Source: Gammaproteobacteria bacterium (GTDB taxonomy: Bacteria > Pseudomonadota > Gammaproteobacteria > S144-34). Taken from it: a stretch of DNA of 12,544 nt. The notes under the pieces are model-generated. The model searched no databases and had not been told where the DNA came from. It saw nothing but the letters and a program-made list of their open reading frames with translations. The stretch is from the NCBI GenBank assembly GCA_015494165.1, contig WGBS01000163.1, forward strand, positions 1-12,544, written 5' to 3'. The number at the start of each line of letters is the position of its first letter. Positions within the stretch are counted from its first letter, which is position 1. Shown here in pieces: positions 7,078-12,544 of the stretch. A program made the position numbers and the translations under genes.

Positions 7078-7234
7078 GGCCCGTCGGCCGCGCCTGCGCC
7101 GCACGGGCCGCGGCCGCGGCGGCGCGGCTGGTGGGGGCCGGCGGAAGCTGCTAACATGCGGGCGGCATTAGCTGCGTTTATGGGCGGGGGAGGCCAGATT
7201 CTCCTTATGACCCCGCGCCGGGGAGGGTAAAGGC
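7078..7234. other. Intergenic region before the LysR gene, with an inverted repeat
   Basis: The first 65 bp are extremely GC-rich and can form hairpins but lack a T-run, so no clear intrinsic terminator ends the RND operon. At 7147-7154 and 7168-7175, GCTGCTAA and TTAGCTGC form an inverted repeat (7 of 8 pairs) with a 13-bp centre. This resembles the interrupted dyads bound by LysR-type regulators and lies about 60 bp before the LysR start, where an autoregulatory site would be expected. No confident -35/-10 pair was found. Confidence 0.35.
7211..7227 (+). promoter_or_regulatory. LysR gene ribosome binding site inside a small hairpin
   Basis: GGGAGGG (7221-7227) lies 7 nt before ATG 7235 and fixes the start. 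CCCCG (7211-7215) can pair with CGGGG (7219-7223), burying part of the site and perhaps reducing translation. Confidence 0.45.
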
Positions 7235-8173
7235 ATGGCCGACCGGCGGCTGCAGGTCTTCCACACGGTGGCACGCCTGCTGAGCTTCACCAAGGCGGCC
7301 GAGGAGCTGCACATGACGCAGCCGGCGGTCACTTTCCAGGTGCGCCAGCTCGAGGAGTACTACAACACCCGCCTGTTCGACCGCACCCACAACCGCATCA
7401 GCCTGACCGAAGCGGGCAAGCTGGTCTACCGCTACGCCGACCGCATCTTCCAGCTCTACGCCGAGATGGACGACGCGGTGCGCGAGATCACGGGCCAGAT
7501 CAGCGGCACGGTCGTCATCGGCGCCAGCACCACCATCGCCGAGTACATGCTCCCCTCGCTGCTCGGCGACTTCAAGGCGCGCTACCCCGAGGTCAACATT
7601 CACCTCAAGGTCTCCAACACCGAGGGGATCGTGAGCATGGTGGAGAACAACGTCATCGACCTCGGCGTGGTCGAGGCGCCGGTGGGCAACAAGAGCCTCG
7701 TGGTGGAGACCTGCCGCATGGACGAGCTGGTGGTGATCGTCCCGCCCGGCCACCCGCTCGCCGGGCGCGAGGCGGTGCGCGCCGAGGAGCTCACGGACTA
7801 CCCCTTCATCTGCCGCGAGGAAGGCTCGGGCACGCGCGAGGTGATCGGCGAGTACATGCAGCGCACCGGCGCCTCGCCCGGAGACATGAACGTGTGCATG
7901 GAGCTCGGCAGCCCCGAGGCCATCAAGGGCGCGGTGGAGGCCGGCATGGGCATCTCCATCATGTCGCGCGCGACCATCGGCAAGGAGCTGCAGCTCGGCA
8001 CGCTGGTGGCCGTGCCGCTCGATCCGCCGCTGGAGCGGCCCTTCTCCTTCGTGCACCAGAAGCACAAGTTCCGCATGCGCGCCATGGAGGAGCTGCTCAA
8101 GTTCGCCCGCAGCTACTGCCGCGCGCAGGAGGCCGCGCGCCGCGGCGCCGCGGCGGGGGCCGCGGAAGGCTGA
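7235..8173 (+). CDS. LysR-type transcriptional regulator
   Basis: A 312-residue LysR-family regulator of standard length. Residues about 4-62 are the winged helix-turn-helix (LQVFHTVARLLSFTKAAEEL, then MTQPAVTFQVRQLE with the recognition helix, then TRLFDRTHNRISLTEAG). A linker helix (YADRIFQLYAEMDDAVREI) joins it to the effector domain from about residue 88, which opens SGTVVIGASTTIAEYMLPSL, the typical type-2 periplasmic-binding fold. By pattern it sits nearer the clade of YeiE, CbbR and selenium-metabolism-associated LysR proteins than to CysB; that placement is tentative. It is encoded after the RND operon on the same strand (157-bp gap) and 34 bp before the next gene. LysR regulators usually sit divergent from their targets, so a direct link to the pump is not shown. 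The Ala/Arg-rich tail (last 20 residues) is probably disordered. Confidence 0.93.
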   Translation: MADRRLQVFHTVARLLSFTKAAEELHMTQPAVTFQVRQLEEYYNTRLFDRTHNRISLTEAGKLVYRYADRIFQLYAEMDDAVREITGQISGTVVIGASTTIAEYMLPSLLGDFKARYPEVNIHLKVSNTEGIVSMVENNVIDLGVVEAPVGNKSLVVETCRMDELVVIVPPGHPLAGREAVRAEELTDYPFICREEGSGTREVIGEYMQRTGASPGDMNVCMELGSPEAIKGAVEAGMGISIMSRATIGKELQLGTLVAVPLDPPLERPFSFVHQKHKFRMRAMEELLKFARSYCRAQEAARRGAAAGAAEG

Positions 8174-8192
8174 GCCCGCCCGCGCCGGCGAT

Positions 8193-8200
8193 GGCGGAGG
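8193..8200 (+). promoter_or_regulatory. Ribosome binding site supporting the GTG start at 8208
   Basis: GGCGGAGG lies 7 nt before GTG 8208. A second in-frame GTG at 8214 is less well spaced. Confidence 0.5.
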
Positions 8201-8207
8201 CCCGACG

Positions 8208-8585
8208 GTGCACGTGAGGAAGGGTCCGCGCGGCGAGCGCCGCCTGCTCGAGCTCTACCGCGCCCTCGACGGGGGCGGGCGCGAGACCCTGCTCGCCTTC
8301 GCCGAGTTCCTCGCCCAGCGCGCGGCGGGGGCGTCCCCGGAGCCGGACGAGCCGCCCGGGCCGGAGCCCGAGCCCGAGCCCATCCCGCGCCCCGAGGGCG
8401 AGACCGTCGTCGCCGCCATCAAGCGCCTGTCGCGCACCTATCCCATGCTCGACAAGGGGCGCATGCTGGGCGAGACCTCGGCGCTGGTGGCGCAGCACGT
8501 CATGCAGGGCCGGCCCGCGGCCGAGGTCATCGACGAGCTCGAGGCGCTGTTCCGCGCCCATTACGAGCGCATGCGGGGCGGCTGA
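8208..8585 (+). CDS. Small conserved-looking protein of unknown function
   Basis: A 125-residue protein, GTG start. I do not recognise the family with certainty. It has two predicted helical parts. Residues 1-42 (RRLLELYRALDGGGRETLLA, then FAEFLAQRAA) resemble a short helical hairpin. After a Pro-Glu-rich linker (about 43-63, repeated PEPE units), residues 65-121 are helical: VVAAIKRLSRTYPMLDKGRM, ETSALVAQHVMQGRPAAEVI, DELEALFRAHYERM. There is no signal peptide, membrane segment or cysteine, so it is probably cytosolic. Codon use matches the neighbours and the reading frame keeps strong third-position GC bias, which supports a real gene. It lies 34 bp after the LysR gene and 44 bp before the permease gene, in likely co-transcription. 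A role linked to either neighbour would be inference only. Confidence 0.72.
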   Translation: MHVRKGPRGERRLLELYRALDGGGRETLLAFAEFLAQRAAGASPEPDEPPGPEPEPEPIPRPEGETVVAAIKRLSRTYPMLDKGRMLGETSALVAQHVMQGRPAAEVIDELEALFRAHYERMRGG

Positions 8586-8591
8586 GGGCGC

Positions 8592-8621
8592 TTGCCCGCG
8601 CCGCGCCGCGCCGCGTACCCT
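8592..8621 (+). promoter_or_regulatory. Possible internal promoter directly before the PerM-type gene
   Basis: TTGCCC (8592-8597) and TACCCT (8616-8621) are 18 bp apart. A start about 7 nt after the second box would fall almost on ATG 8630, giving a leaderless mRNA. No Shine-Dalgarno site precedes this ATG. The boxes match consensus poorly and the spacer is a GCCGC repeat, so confidence is low. Confidence 0.22.
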
Positions 8622-8629
8622 TGCGGCCC

Positions 8630-9766
8630 ATGGACGTGCTGCGCCGCTGGCTCGAGCGCCAGCTCTCCAACCCGCAGGTGGTGATGCTCGCCCTGCTTCT
8701 GGTGGTGGGCTTCTCCGTCGTGCTGCTCATGGGCGACATGCTGGCGCCCGTGCTGGCGGCGGTCGTCATCGCCTACCTGCTCGAGGGCGTGGTGGGCCCG
8801 CTGGAGCGCCGCGGCGTGCCGCGCCTGCTCGCCACCGCCGTGGTCTTCCTCGCCTTCATGGCCTTCCTGCTGTTCCTCGTCTTCGGGCTGGCGCCGCTCA
8901 TCTCGCGCCAGGTCACCCAGCTCGTGCAGCAGCTCCCGGGCATGATCGCCTCCGGTCAGGCGGTGCTCGAGCGCCTGCCGGAGCGCTACCCGCAGTTCGT
9001 CACGCAGGAGCAGGTGCAGGCGCTGATCGAGGCGGTGCGGGCCGAGGTGGCGGGGCTGGGCCAGGAGGTGCTCTCGCGCTCGGTGACCTCCGTGATCGGC
9101 ATCGCCACCTTCGTCGTCTACGTGGTGCTGGTGCCGATCCTGGTCTTCTTCATGCTCAAGGACAAGGCGCGCATCCTCGCCTGGTTCGACCGCTACCTCC
9201 CGCGCGAGCGCGACCTTGCCGTGCGCGTCTGGCGCGAGGTGGACCAGCAGATCGGCAACTACATCCGCGGCAAGTTCTGGGAGATCCTAATCGTCTGGGG
9301 CGTCACCTTCGTCACCTTCAAGCTGCTGGGCCTGCAGTTCGCGATGCTGCTCTCCCTCATCGTCGGCGTCTCGGTGATCATCCCCTTCATCGGCGCCGTG
9401 GCGGCCACGGTGCCGGTCGCCCTCGTCGCCTACTTCCAGTGGGGCTGGAGCAGCGAGTTCGCCTGGCTCATGGTCGCCTACACGGTCATCCAGATGCTCG
9501 ACGGCAACGTGCTGGTGCCGCTGCTCTTCTCGGAGGCCGTGGACCTGCACCCGGTGGCCATCATCGTCGCCGTGCTCTTCTTCGGCGGCCTGTGGGGCTT
9601 CTGGGGGGTGTTCTTCGCCATCCCGCTGGCGGTGCTGGTCAAGGCGGTGCTCAATGCCCTGCCCGGCCCGGGGGAGGAGGAGCAGCAGGAGGGAGAAGAG
9701 GCCGCGCCGCCCGCCGCCGAGGGCGGGGAGGGTGCGCCCGCGGAGGAGGTCAGCCGAGCGCCTTGA
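8630..9766 (+). CDS. perM: PerM/AI-2E family (UPF0118) inner-membrane permease
   Basis: A 378-residue protein from ATG 8630; an in-frame TTG at 8621 would add three residues, and neither start has a ribosome site. It is a polytopic inner-membrane protein of the AI-2E transporter (PerM/YdiK/TqsA) family. Two N-terminal helices (about 17-50: VVMLALLLVVGFSVVLL, then APVLAAVVIAYLL) are followed by the family's GPLERRGVPRLLATAVVF region, a long amphipathic segment (about 95-155), the motif VPILVFFMLKDK with FDRYLPRE, then IGNYIRGK and GLQFAMLLSLIVGVSVIIPF, and the final pair FFGGLWGFWGVFFAIPLAVL. The last 33 residues are an acidic, low-complexity cytosolic tail. The substrate varies in this family and is not predictable; the name perM rests on family and on its place beside bcp-gcvR-dapA. 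It ends tail-to-tail over bcp with 17 bp overlap. Confidence 0.88.
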   Translation: MDVLRRWLERQLSNPQVVMLALLLVVGFSVVLLMGDMLAPVLAAVVIAYLLEGVVGPLERRGVPRLLATAVVFLAFMAFLLFLVFGLAPLISRQVTQLVQQLPGMIASGQAVLERLPERYPQFVTQEQVQALIEAVRAEVAGLGQEVLSRSVTSVIGIATFVVYVVLVPILVFFMLKDKARILAWFDRYLPRERDLAVRVWREVDQQIGNYIRGKFWEILIVWGVTFVTFKLLGLQFAMLLSLIVGVSVIIPFIGAVAATVPVALVAYFQWGWSSEFAWLMVAYTVIQMLDGNVLVPLLFSEAVDLHPVAIIVAVLFFGGLWGFWGVFFAIPLAVLVKAVLNALPGPGEEEQQEGEEAAPPAAEGGEGAPAEEVSRAP

Positions 9767-10229
9767 GGGCCTCGAGCACCTCCTCGGCGTGCCCGTCCAC
9801 CTTGACCTTGCGCCACTCGCGCCGCAGCACGCCGTCGGCGTCGATCAGGAAGGTGCTGCGCTCGATGCCGCGCACCTTGCGCCCGTACATGTTCTTCTCG
9901 CGGATGACGTCGAACAGGCGGCAGACGCGCTCGTCCTCGTCCGAGAGCAGCTCGAAGGGCAGGCCGAGGCGCTCCTTGAAGCGCTCGTGCGAGCGCACGC
10001 TGTCGCGGGAGACGCCGAGGATCACCGCCTTGCGGCGCCGGAAGCGCGGATGGAGGTCGCGGAAGTCTTCCGCCTCGCGCGTGCAGCCCGGCGTGGCGTC
10101 CTTCGGGTAGAAGTAGAGCACCACGGGCCGGCCGCGCAGGGCCGAGAGCCGCACGGTGCCGCCGCCCGTGGCCGGGAGCTCGAAGTCCGGCACCTCCTTC
10201 CCGACCGTGACCTTGCGCGTGCCTGCCAC
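9750..10229 (-). CDS. bcp: Thiol peroxidase of the BCP/PrxQ family, resolving Cys missing
   Basis: A 159-residue cytosolic peroxiredoxin that reduces hydrogen peroxide and organic peroxides. The GTG start at 10229 has AAAGAGG 5 nt upstream and lies 13 bp after the gcvR stop. The thioredoxin fold is complete: GKEVPDFELPATGGGTVRLS, then PVVLYFYPKDATPGCT with peroxidatic Cys49, the ILGVSRDSVRSHERF segment, FELLSDEDERVCRLFDV and STFLIDADGVLRREW. In E. coli BCP the resolving Cys lies five residues after the peroxidatic one; here that position is Glu54. The only other Cys is Cys103, matching E. coli Cys99. The enzyme therefore probably works by a 1-Cys mechanism or with an external thiol. It forms a gcvR-bcp operon, an arrangement also known in E. 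coli and pseudomonads. The 3' end overlaps perM by 17 bp. Confidence 0.93.
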   Translation of the reverse strand: MAGTRKVTVGKEVPDFELPATGGGTVRLSALRGRPVVLYFYPKDATPGCTREAEDFRDLHPRFRRRKAVILGVSRDSVRSHERFKERLGLPFELLSDEDERVCRLFDVIREKNMYGRKVRGIERSTFLIDADGVLRREWRKVKVDGHAEEVLEALKALG

Positions 10230-10242
10230 GGCTGCCTCTTTC

Positions 10243-10773
10243 CTATTTCACCGGTTCGAGGACGGCGTCCAGGTTGAGCTCGTCGCAGAAGTCCATGAAC
10301 TCCTCGCGCAGCGAGGCGATGTGGACGTTGGCGGGGACGTTGACCGTCATGTGCACCGAGAACATGGGCGTGCCGGTGTGGGCCGCCGCGTAGGTCGCGG
10401 TGCTGAGCTCCTCGATGTTGATGTCGCGGCTGGAGAAGAACTCCGCCAGGTGGTGGACGATGCCCGGGTGGTCGAGGGCGACGACGTCCACCGAGTAGGG
10501 CAGGAGGTCGGCCGCGGGCCGCCGCGCCTCGGTGCGCTTGGCGACGATGGTCAGGCCGAGCCGGCGCTCGGCGCCGCCCAGCGCCGACTCGAGCTTGGCG
10601 ATGTTGTTCCAGTTGCCCGAGACGAGGAGGATGACGGCGAACTCGCCGCCGAGGACCGTCATGCGGCTGTCCTCGATGTTGCAGCCGGCGTCGAGGATCA
10701 CGCGCGAGAGCTCCTGGACGATCCCCGGCCGGTCCTCCCCGAGGGCGGAGATGACCAGGTAGTGCTTCTTCAA
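10243..10773 (-). CDS. gcvR: GcvR-type ACT-domain regulator (glycine cleavage repressor)
   Basis: A 176-residue protein (E. coli GcvR is about 190). It has two ACT domains: residues about 4-80 (HYLVISALGEDRPGIVQELS, IEDSRMTVLGGEFAVILLVS) and about 92-172 (YSVDVVALDHPGIVHHLAEF, INIEELSTATYAA, MFSVHMTVNVP). In E. coli, GcvR binds GcvA with glycine and blocks activation of the gcvTHP genes; whether GcvA exists here is unknown. The start is uncertain: the open frame runs far upstream without an ATG. TTG 10773 gives MKKHYLVISALG, matching the family start, but has no clear Shine-Dalgarno site; an AGGGG sits farther up. It is first in an operon with bcp and divergent from dapA, the same arrangement as in E. 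coli. The family call is firm, the start codon moderate. Confidence 0.87.
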   Translation of the reverse strand: MKKHYLVISALGEDRPGIVQELSRVILDAGCNIEDSRMTVLGGEFAVILLVSGNWNNIAKLESALGGAERRLGLTIVAKRTEARRPAADLLPYSVDVVALDHPGIVHHLAEFFSSRDINIEELSTATYAAAHTGTPMFSVHMTVNVPANVHIASLREEFMDFCDELNLDAVLEPVK

Positions 10774-10803
10774 GGCGGTGGTCGTGGCGATGGCCCCTGT
10801 CCC

Positions 10804-10821
10804 GGCGGGCCGCGGCCCGCC
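10804..10821. promoter_or_regulatory. 18-bp perfect palindrome in the gcvR leader
   Basis: GGCGGGCCGCGGCCCGCC is a perfect 18-bp palindrome lying between the likely gcvR transcription start and its TTG. It could be an operator in the gcvR-dapA control region or a tight RNA hairpin in the leader. Chance is possible in DNA this GC-rich. Confidence 0.4.
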
Positions 10822-10830
10822 CCGCGACAA

Positions 10831-10858
10831 AGTGTACCCGCGCGGGCGCGGGCTGCAA
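10831..10858 (-). promoter_or_regulatory. Candidate gcvR-bcp promoter
   Basis: On the minus strand TTGCAG (10858-10853) and TACACT (10836-10831) are separated by 16 bp. The -10 matches 4 of 6 consensus bases, the -35 matches 3. The predicted start near 10824 leaves a leader of about 50 nt before TTG 10773 and rules out the more distal in-frame TTG at about 10829. Confidence 0.4.
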
Positions 10859-10874
10859 GGCAGCGCCCCGCGCC

Positions 10875-10904
10875 TTGTCGGTCGGCGGCCCGCTAAAGTA
10901 CCAT
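10875..10904 (+). promoter_or_regulatory. Candidate dapA promoter
   Basis: TTGTCG (10875-10880) and TACCAT (10899-10904) lie 18 bp apart, each matching 4 of 6 consensus bases. The predicted start near 10911 leaves a leader of about 43 nt before ATG 10954. Confidence 0.35.
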
Positions 10905-10953
10905 GCTCGCTCGATTTGGCCGGCCACGGGCCGCGCCGGGCACGGGGAGGCGC

Positions 10954-11838
10954 ATGTTCCACGGCAGCATGGTGGCCCTCGTCACGCCGATGACGGCGGA
11001 CGGGTCCCTGGACGAGGCCGCCCTCGAGCGGCTGGTGGAGTTCCACGTCGAGGCCGGCACCGACGCCATCGTCGCCGTGGGCACCACCGGCGAGTCGCCC
11101 ACGCTGGACGAGGAGGAGCACTGCTGGGTGATCCGCCGCGTCGTGGAGCTCGCCCGCGGGCGCCTGCCGGTCATCGCCGGCACCGGCTCGAACAGCACGC
11201 GCGAGGCCATCGAGCTCACGCGCTGCGCCCTGGAGGCGGGCGCCGACGCCTGCCTGCTGGTGACGCCCTACTACAACAAGCCCACCCAGGAGGGGCTCTA
11301 CCTCCACTTCAAGGCGATCGCCGAGGCCGTCCCCATCCCCCAGATCCTCTACAACGTGCCCTCGCGCACCGCCTGCGACCTGCTGCCCGAGACGGTCGAG
11401 CGGCTCGCGCGCATCTCCAACATCGTCGGCATCAAGGAGGCGACCGGCGACCTCGGCCGCGCGCGCGAGATCCGCGAGCGCTGCGGCGACGCCCTCGACG
11501 TCTACAGCGGCGACGACGCCACCGCGATGGAGCTCATGCTCGGCGGCGGCAAGGGGGTGATCTCGGAGACGGCCAACGTGGCGCCGAAGGCTATGGCCGA
11601 GATGTGCCGCGCGGCGGTGGCGGGCCGGCGCGAGGAGGCCGAGGCCGTCAATGCGCGCCTCGAGCCGCTGCACCGCGCCCTGTTCCTCGAGTCCAACCCC
11701 ATCCCGGTCAAGTGGGCCGTGCACCGCATGGGGCTGATCGGCCCCGGCATCCGGCTGCCGCTCACGCCGCTGTCGGAGCCCCACCATGCCACGGTGCTGG
11801 AGGCCATGCGCGCGGCGGGCGTGGCGGTGGCCGCGTGA
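10954..11838 (+). CDS. dapA: 4-hydroxy-tetrahydrodipicolinate synthase
   Basis: A 294-residue cytosolic aldolase (E. coli 292) that condenses pyruvate with aspartate semialdehyde, the first committed step to diaminopimelate and lysine. The start at ATG 10954 gives MFHGSMVALVTPM, matching E. coli MFTGSIVAIVTPM; GGGGAGG is only 3 nt away, an unusually short spacing. An in-frame ATG at 10903 would add 17 unrelated residues. Residue numbers coincide with E. coli: Schiff-base Lys161 (VGIKEATGDL), catalytic Tyr133, Thr44, Tyr107, and Arg138 (YNVPSRT) are all present. In the lysine feedback site Ser48, His56, Asn80, Glu84 and Tyr106 are kept, but the E. coli positions Ala49 and His53 are Pro49 and Glu53. 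Lysine inhibition may therefore be altered. bamC follows after 28 bp, the usual dapA-bamC operon. Confidence 0.96.
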   Translation: MFHGSMVALVTPMTADGSLDEAALERLVEFHVEAGTDAIVAVGTTGESPTLDEEEHCWVIRRVVELARGRLPVIAGTGSNSTREAIELTRCALEAGADACLLVTPYYNKPTQEGLYLHFKAIAEAVPIPQILYNVPSRTACDLLPETVERLARISNIVGIKEATGDLGRAREIRERCGDALDVYSGDDATAMELMLGGGKGVISETANVAPKAMAEMCRAAVAGRREEAEAVNARLEPLHRALFLESNPIPVKWAVHRMGLIGPGIRLPLTPLSEPHHATVLEAMRAAGVAVAA

Positions 11839-11866
11839 TCCGGCCCGCGACCGGAGCGGAGCGCAG

Positions 11867-12544
11867 ATGACGAGCGAGACCAAGACGAGGCCGGCCGCGC
11901 GCGCGCTGGCCGCCTGCCTGCTGGCCTGGCTGGCGGGCTGCTCCTGGATCAGCCAGACCACAGACCGCGTCCTCCCGGACCGCCGTGCCGACTACAAGAA
12001 GGCGCGCCAGGTGGACCGCCTCGAGGTCCCGCCGGACCTGATCCACTCGACGGCGGACGACGCCCTCGTCGTGCCCGACGTCTCGCCCTCGGGGACCGCG
12101 ACCTACTCGGAGTACGCGGGCGAGCGGCGCGCCGGCGCGCGGCGGGCGGCGGCGGGCGTGCTGCCCGAGGTCGAGGGCGTGCGCGTGGAGCGCGAGGGCG
12201 ACCGGCGCTGGCTCGTGGTGCGCGGCGAGCCGCCGCAGGTGTGGGCCAAGGTGCGCGACTTCTTCCTCGCCCAGGGCTTCCTCATCAAGCGCGAGGATCC
12301 TACCGTGGGCGTGATCGAGACCGACTGGGCCGAGAACCGCGCCGACATCCCGCAGGGCCCCATCCGGCGGCTGCTCGGCAAGATGCTGGACGCGGCCTAC
12401 TCGGCAGCCACGCGCGACCGCTTCCGCGTGCGCATCGAGCGCGGCGCCGAGCCCGGCACCACCGAGGTGTACCTGACCCACTTCGGGGTCGAGGAGGTCT
12501 ACACCAGCGACGATCCCATGGACCGCTCCACCGCCTGGCAGCCG
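11867..12544 (+). CDS. bamC: BamC-type lipoprotein, partial (3' end cut by window)
   Basis: An open frame of 226 codons running off the window; ATG 11867 has GGAG 5 nt upstream. BamC (NlpB) is a lipoprotein of the BAM complex, which folds beta-barrel proteins into the outer membrane. The signal sequence (AARALAACLLAWLAGC) ends in a lipobox with lipid-attachment Cys25. The following segment SWISQTTDRVLPDRRADYKK and the EVPPDL motif match the conserved unstructured N-terminus that contacts BamD. From about residue 97 comes the first helix-grip domain (VRVEREGDRRWLVVRGEPPQ, then VWAKVRDFFLAQGFLIKRED and VGVIETDWAENRADIPQ). DRFRVRIERG and TEVYLTHFGVEEVY fit the family. The second helix-grip domain should lie beyond the window. 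Operon position after dapA strengthens the call. Confidence 0.9.
   Translation, partial: MTSETKTRPAARALAACLLAWLAGCSWISQTTDRVLPDRRADYKKARQVDRLEVPPDLIHSTADDALVVPDVSPSGTATYSEYAGERRAGARRAAAGVLPEVEGVRVEREGDRRWLVVRGEPPQVWAKVRDFFLAQGFLIKREDPTVGVIETDWAENRADIPQGPIRRLLGKMLDAAYSAATRDRFRVRIERGAEPGTTEVYLTHFGVEEVYTSDDPMDRSTAWQP

Noticed and set aside
3679..7104. Very long antisense open frame (over 1100 codons) across the RND permease
   Set aside because: It mirrors the high third-position GC of the real gene; the protein is a low-complexity His/Arg/Asp/Val-rich string with no domain, start signal or family likeness.
7078..7140. GC-rich hairpins after the RND permease as an intrinsic terminator
   Set aside because: No T-run follows; self-complementarity is expected by chance in sequence of this composition.
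3741..7154. Long + strand frame of similar length offset from the permease
   Set aside because: It is an Arg/Ala/Gly-rich shadow frame; the overlapping frame from 3847 carries unmistakable RND motifs.
10774..11961. Upstream extension of the gcvR frame across dapA on the minus strand
   Set aside because: Only the part after 10773 shows ACT-domain sequence; the rest is antisense to dapA and low complexity.

Overview
The window is a chromosomal segment of very high G+C content with dense, mostly co-directional genes, good Shine-Dalgarno sites and occasional GTG and TTG starts. Gene content points to a Gram-negative gammaproteobacterium: an outer-membrane FadL-type protein, an RND efflux pair, and a perM / bcp / gcvR / dapA / bamC block whose order recalls Pseudomonas and, in looser form, E. 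coli. The style (very GC-rich, FadL-type porin, this RND subtype) would suit Ectothiorhodospiraceae or a related sulfur-oxidising lineage. That lineage guess is inference, with no marker gene to prove it.

Layout. (1) 23-1342: FadL/OmpP1-type outer-membrane channel, closed by a strong intrinsic terminator. (2) 1471-2457: exported protein of unknown function with a DUF302-like core, also closed by a terminator. (3) 2458-2803: about 350 bp without a gene, holding that terminator, an inverted-repeat element with GTCTCCC-type heptamer repeats, an AT-rich promoter-like stretch and a leader hairpin. (4) 2804-7077: RND efflux operon, periplasmic adaptor plus inner-membrane permease, stop and start overlapping by a few bases, with no outer-membrane factor. 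(5) 7235-9766: LysR-type regulator, a small unrecognised protein and a PerM/AI-2E-type permease, all on + and closely spaced. (6) 9750-10773 on the minus strand: gcvR followed by bcp, convergent with and overlapping the permease gene. (7) 10954 to the window end on +: dapA and bamC, divergent from gcvR; bamC is cut by the edge.

How the parts relate. The adaptor and permease form one proton-driven efflux unit that must borrow an outer-membrane channel encoded elsewhere. The downstream LysR gene may regulate itself or its neighbours. gcvR-bcp and dapA-bamC share a 180-bp divergent control region that contains an 18-bp perfect palindrome. dapA makes the lysine and diaminopimelate precursor for peptidoglycan, and bamC is a lipoprotein of the outer-membrane protein assembly machine, so that end of the window is envelope biogenesis.

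I see no RNA genes, insertion sequences, CRISPR array, prophage or defence system. No clearly new multi-gene system is visible. The most interesting leads are the intergenic repeat element, sequence oddities in the RND permease, a calcium-loop-like insertion in the FadL protein, and two unrecognised proteins.
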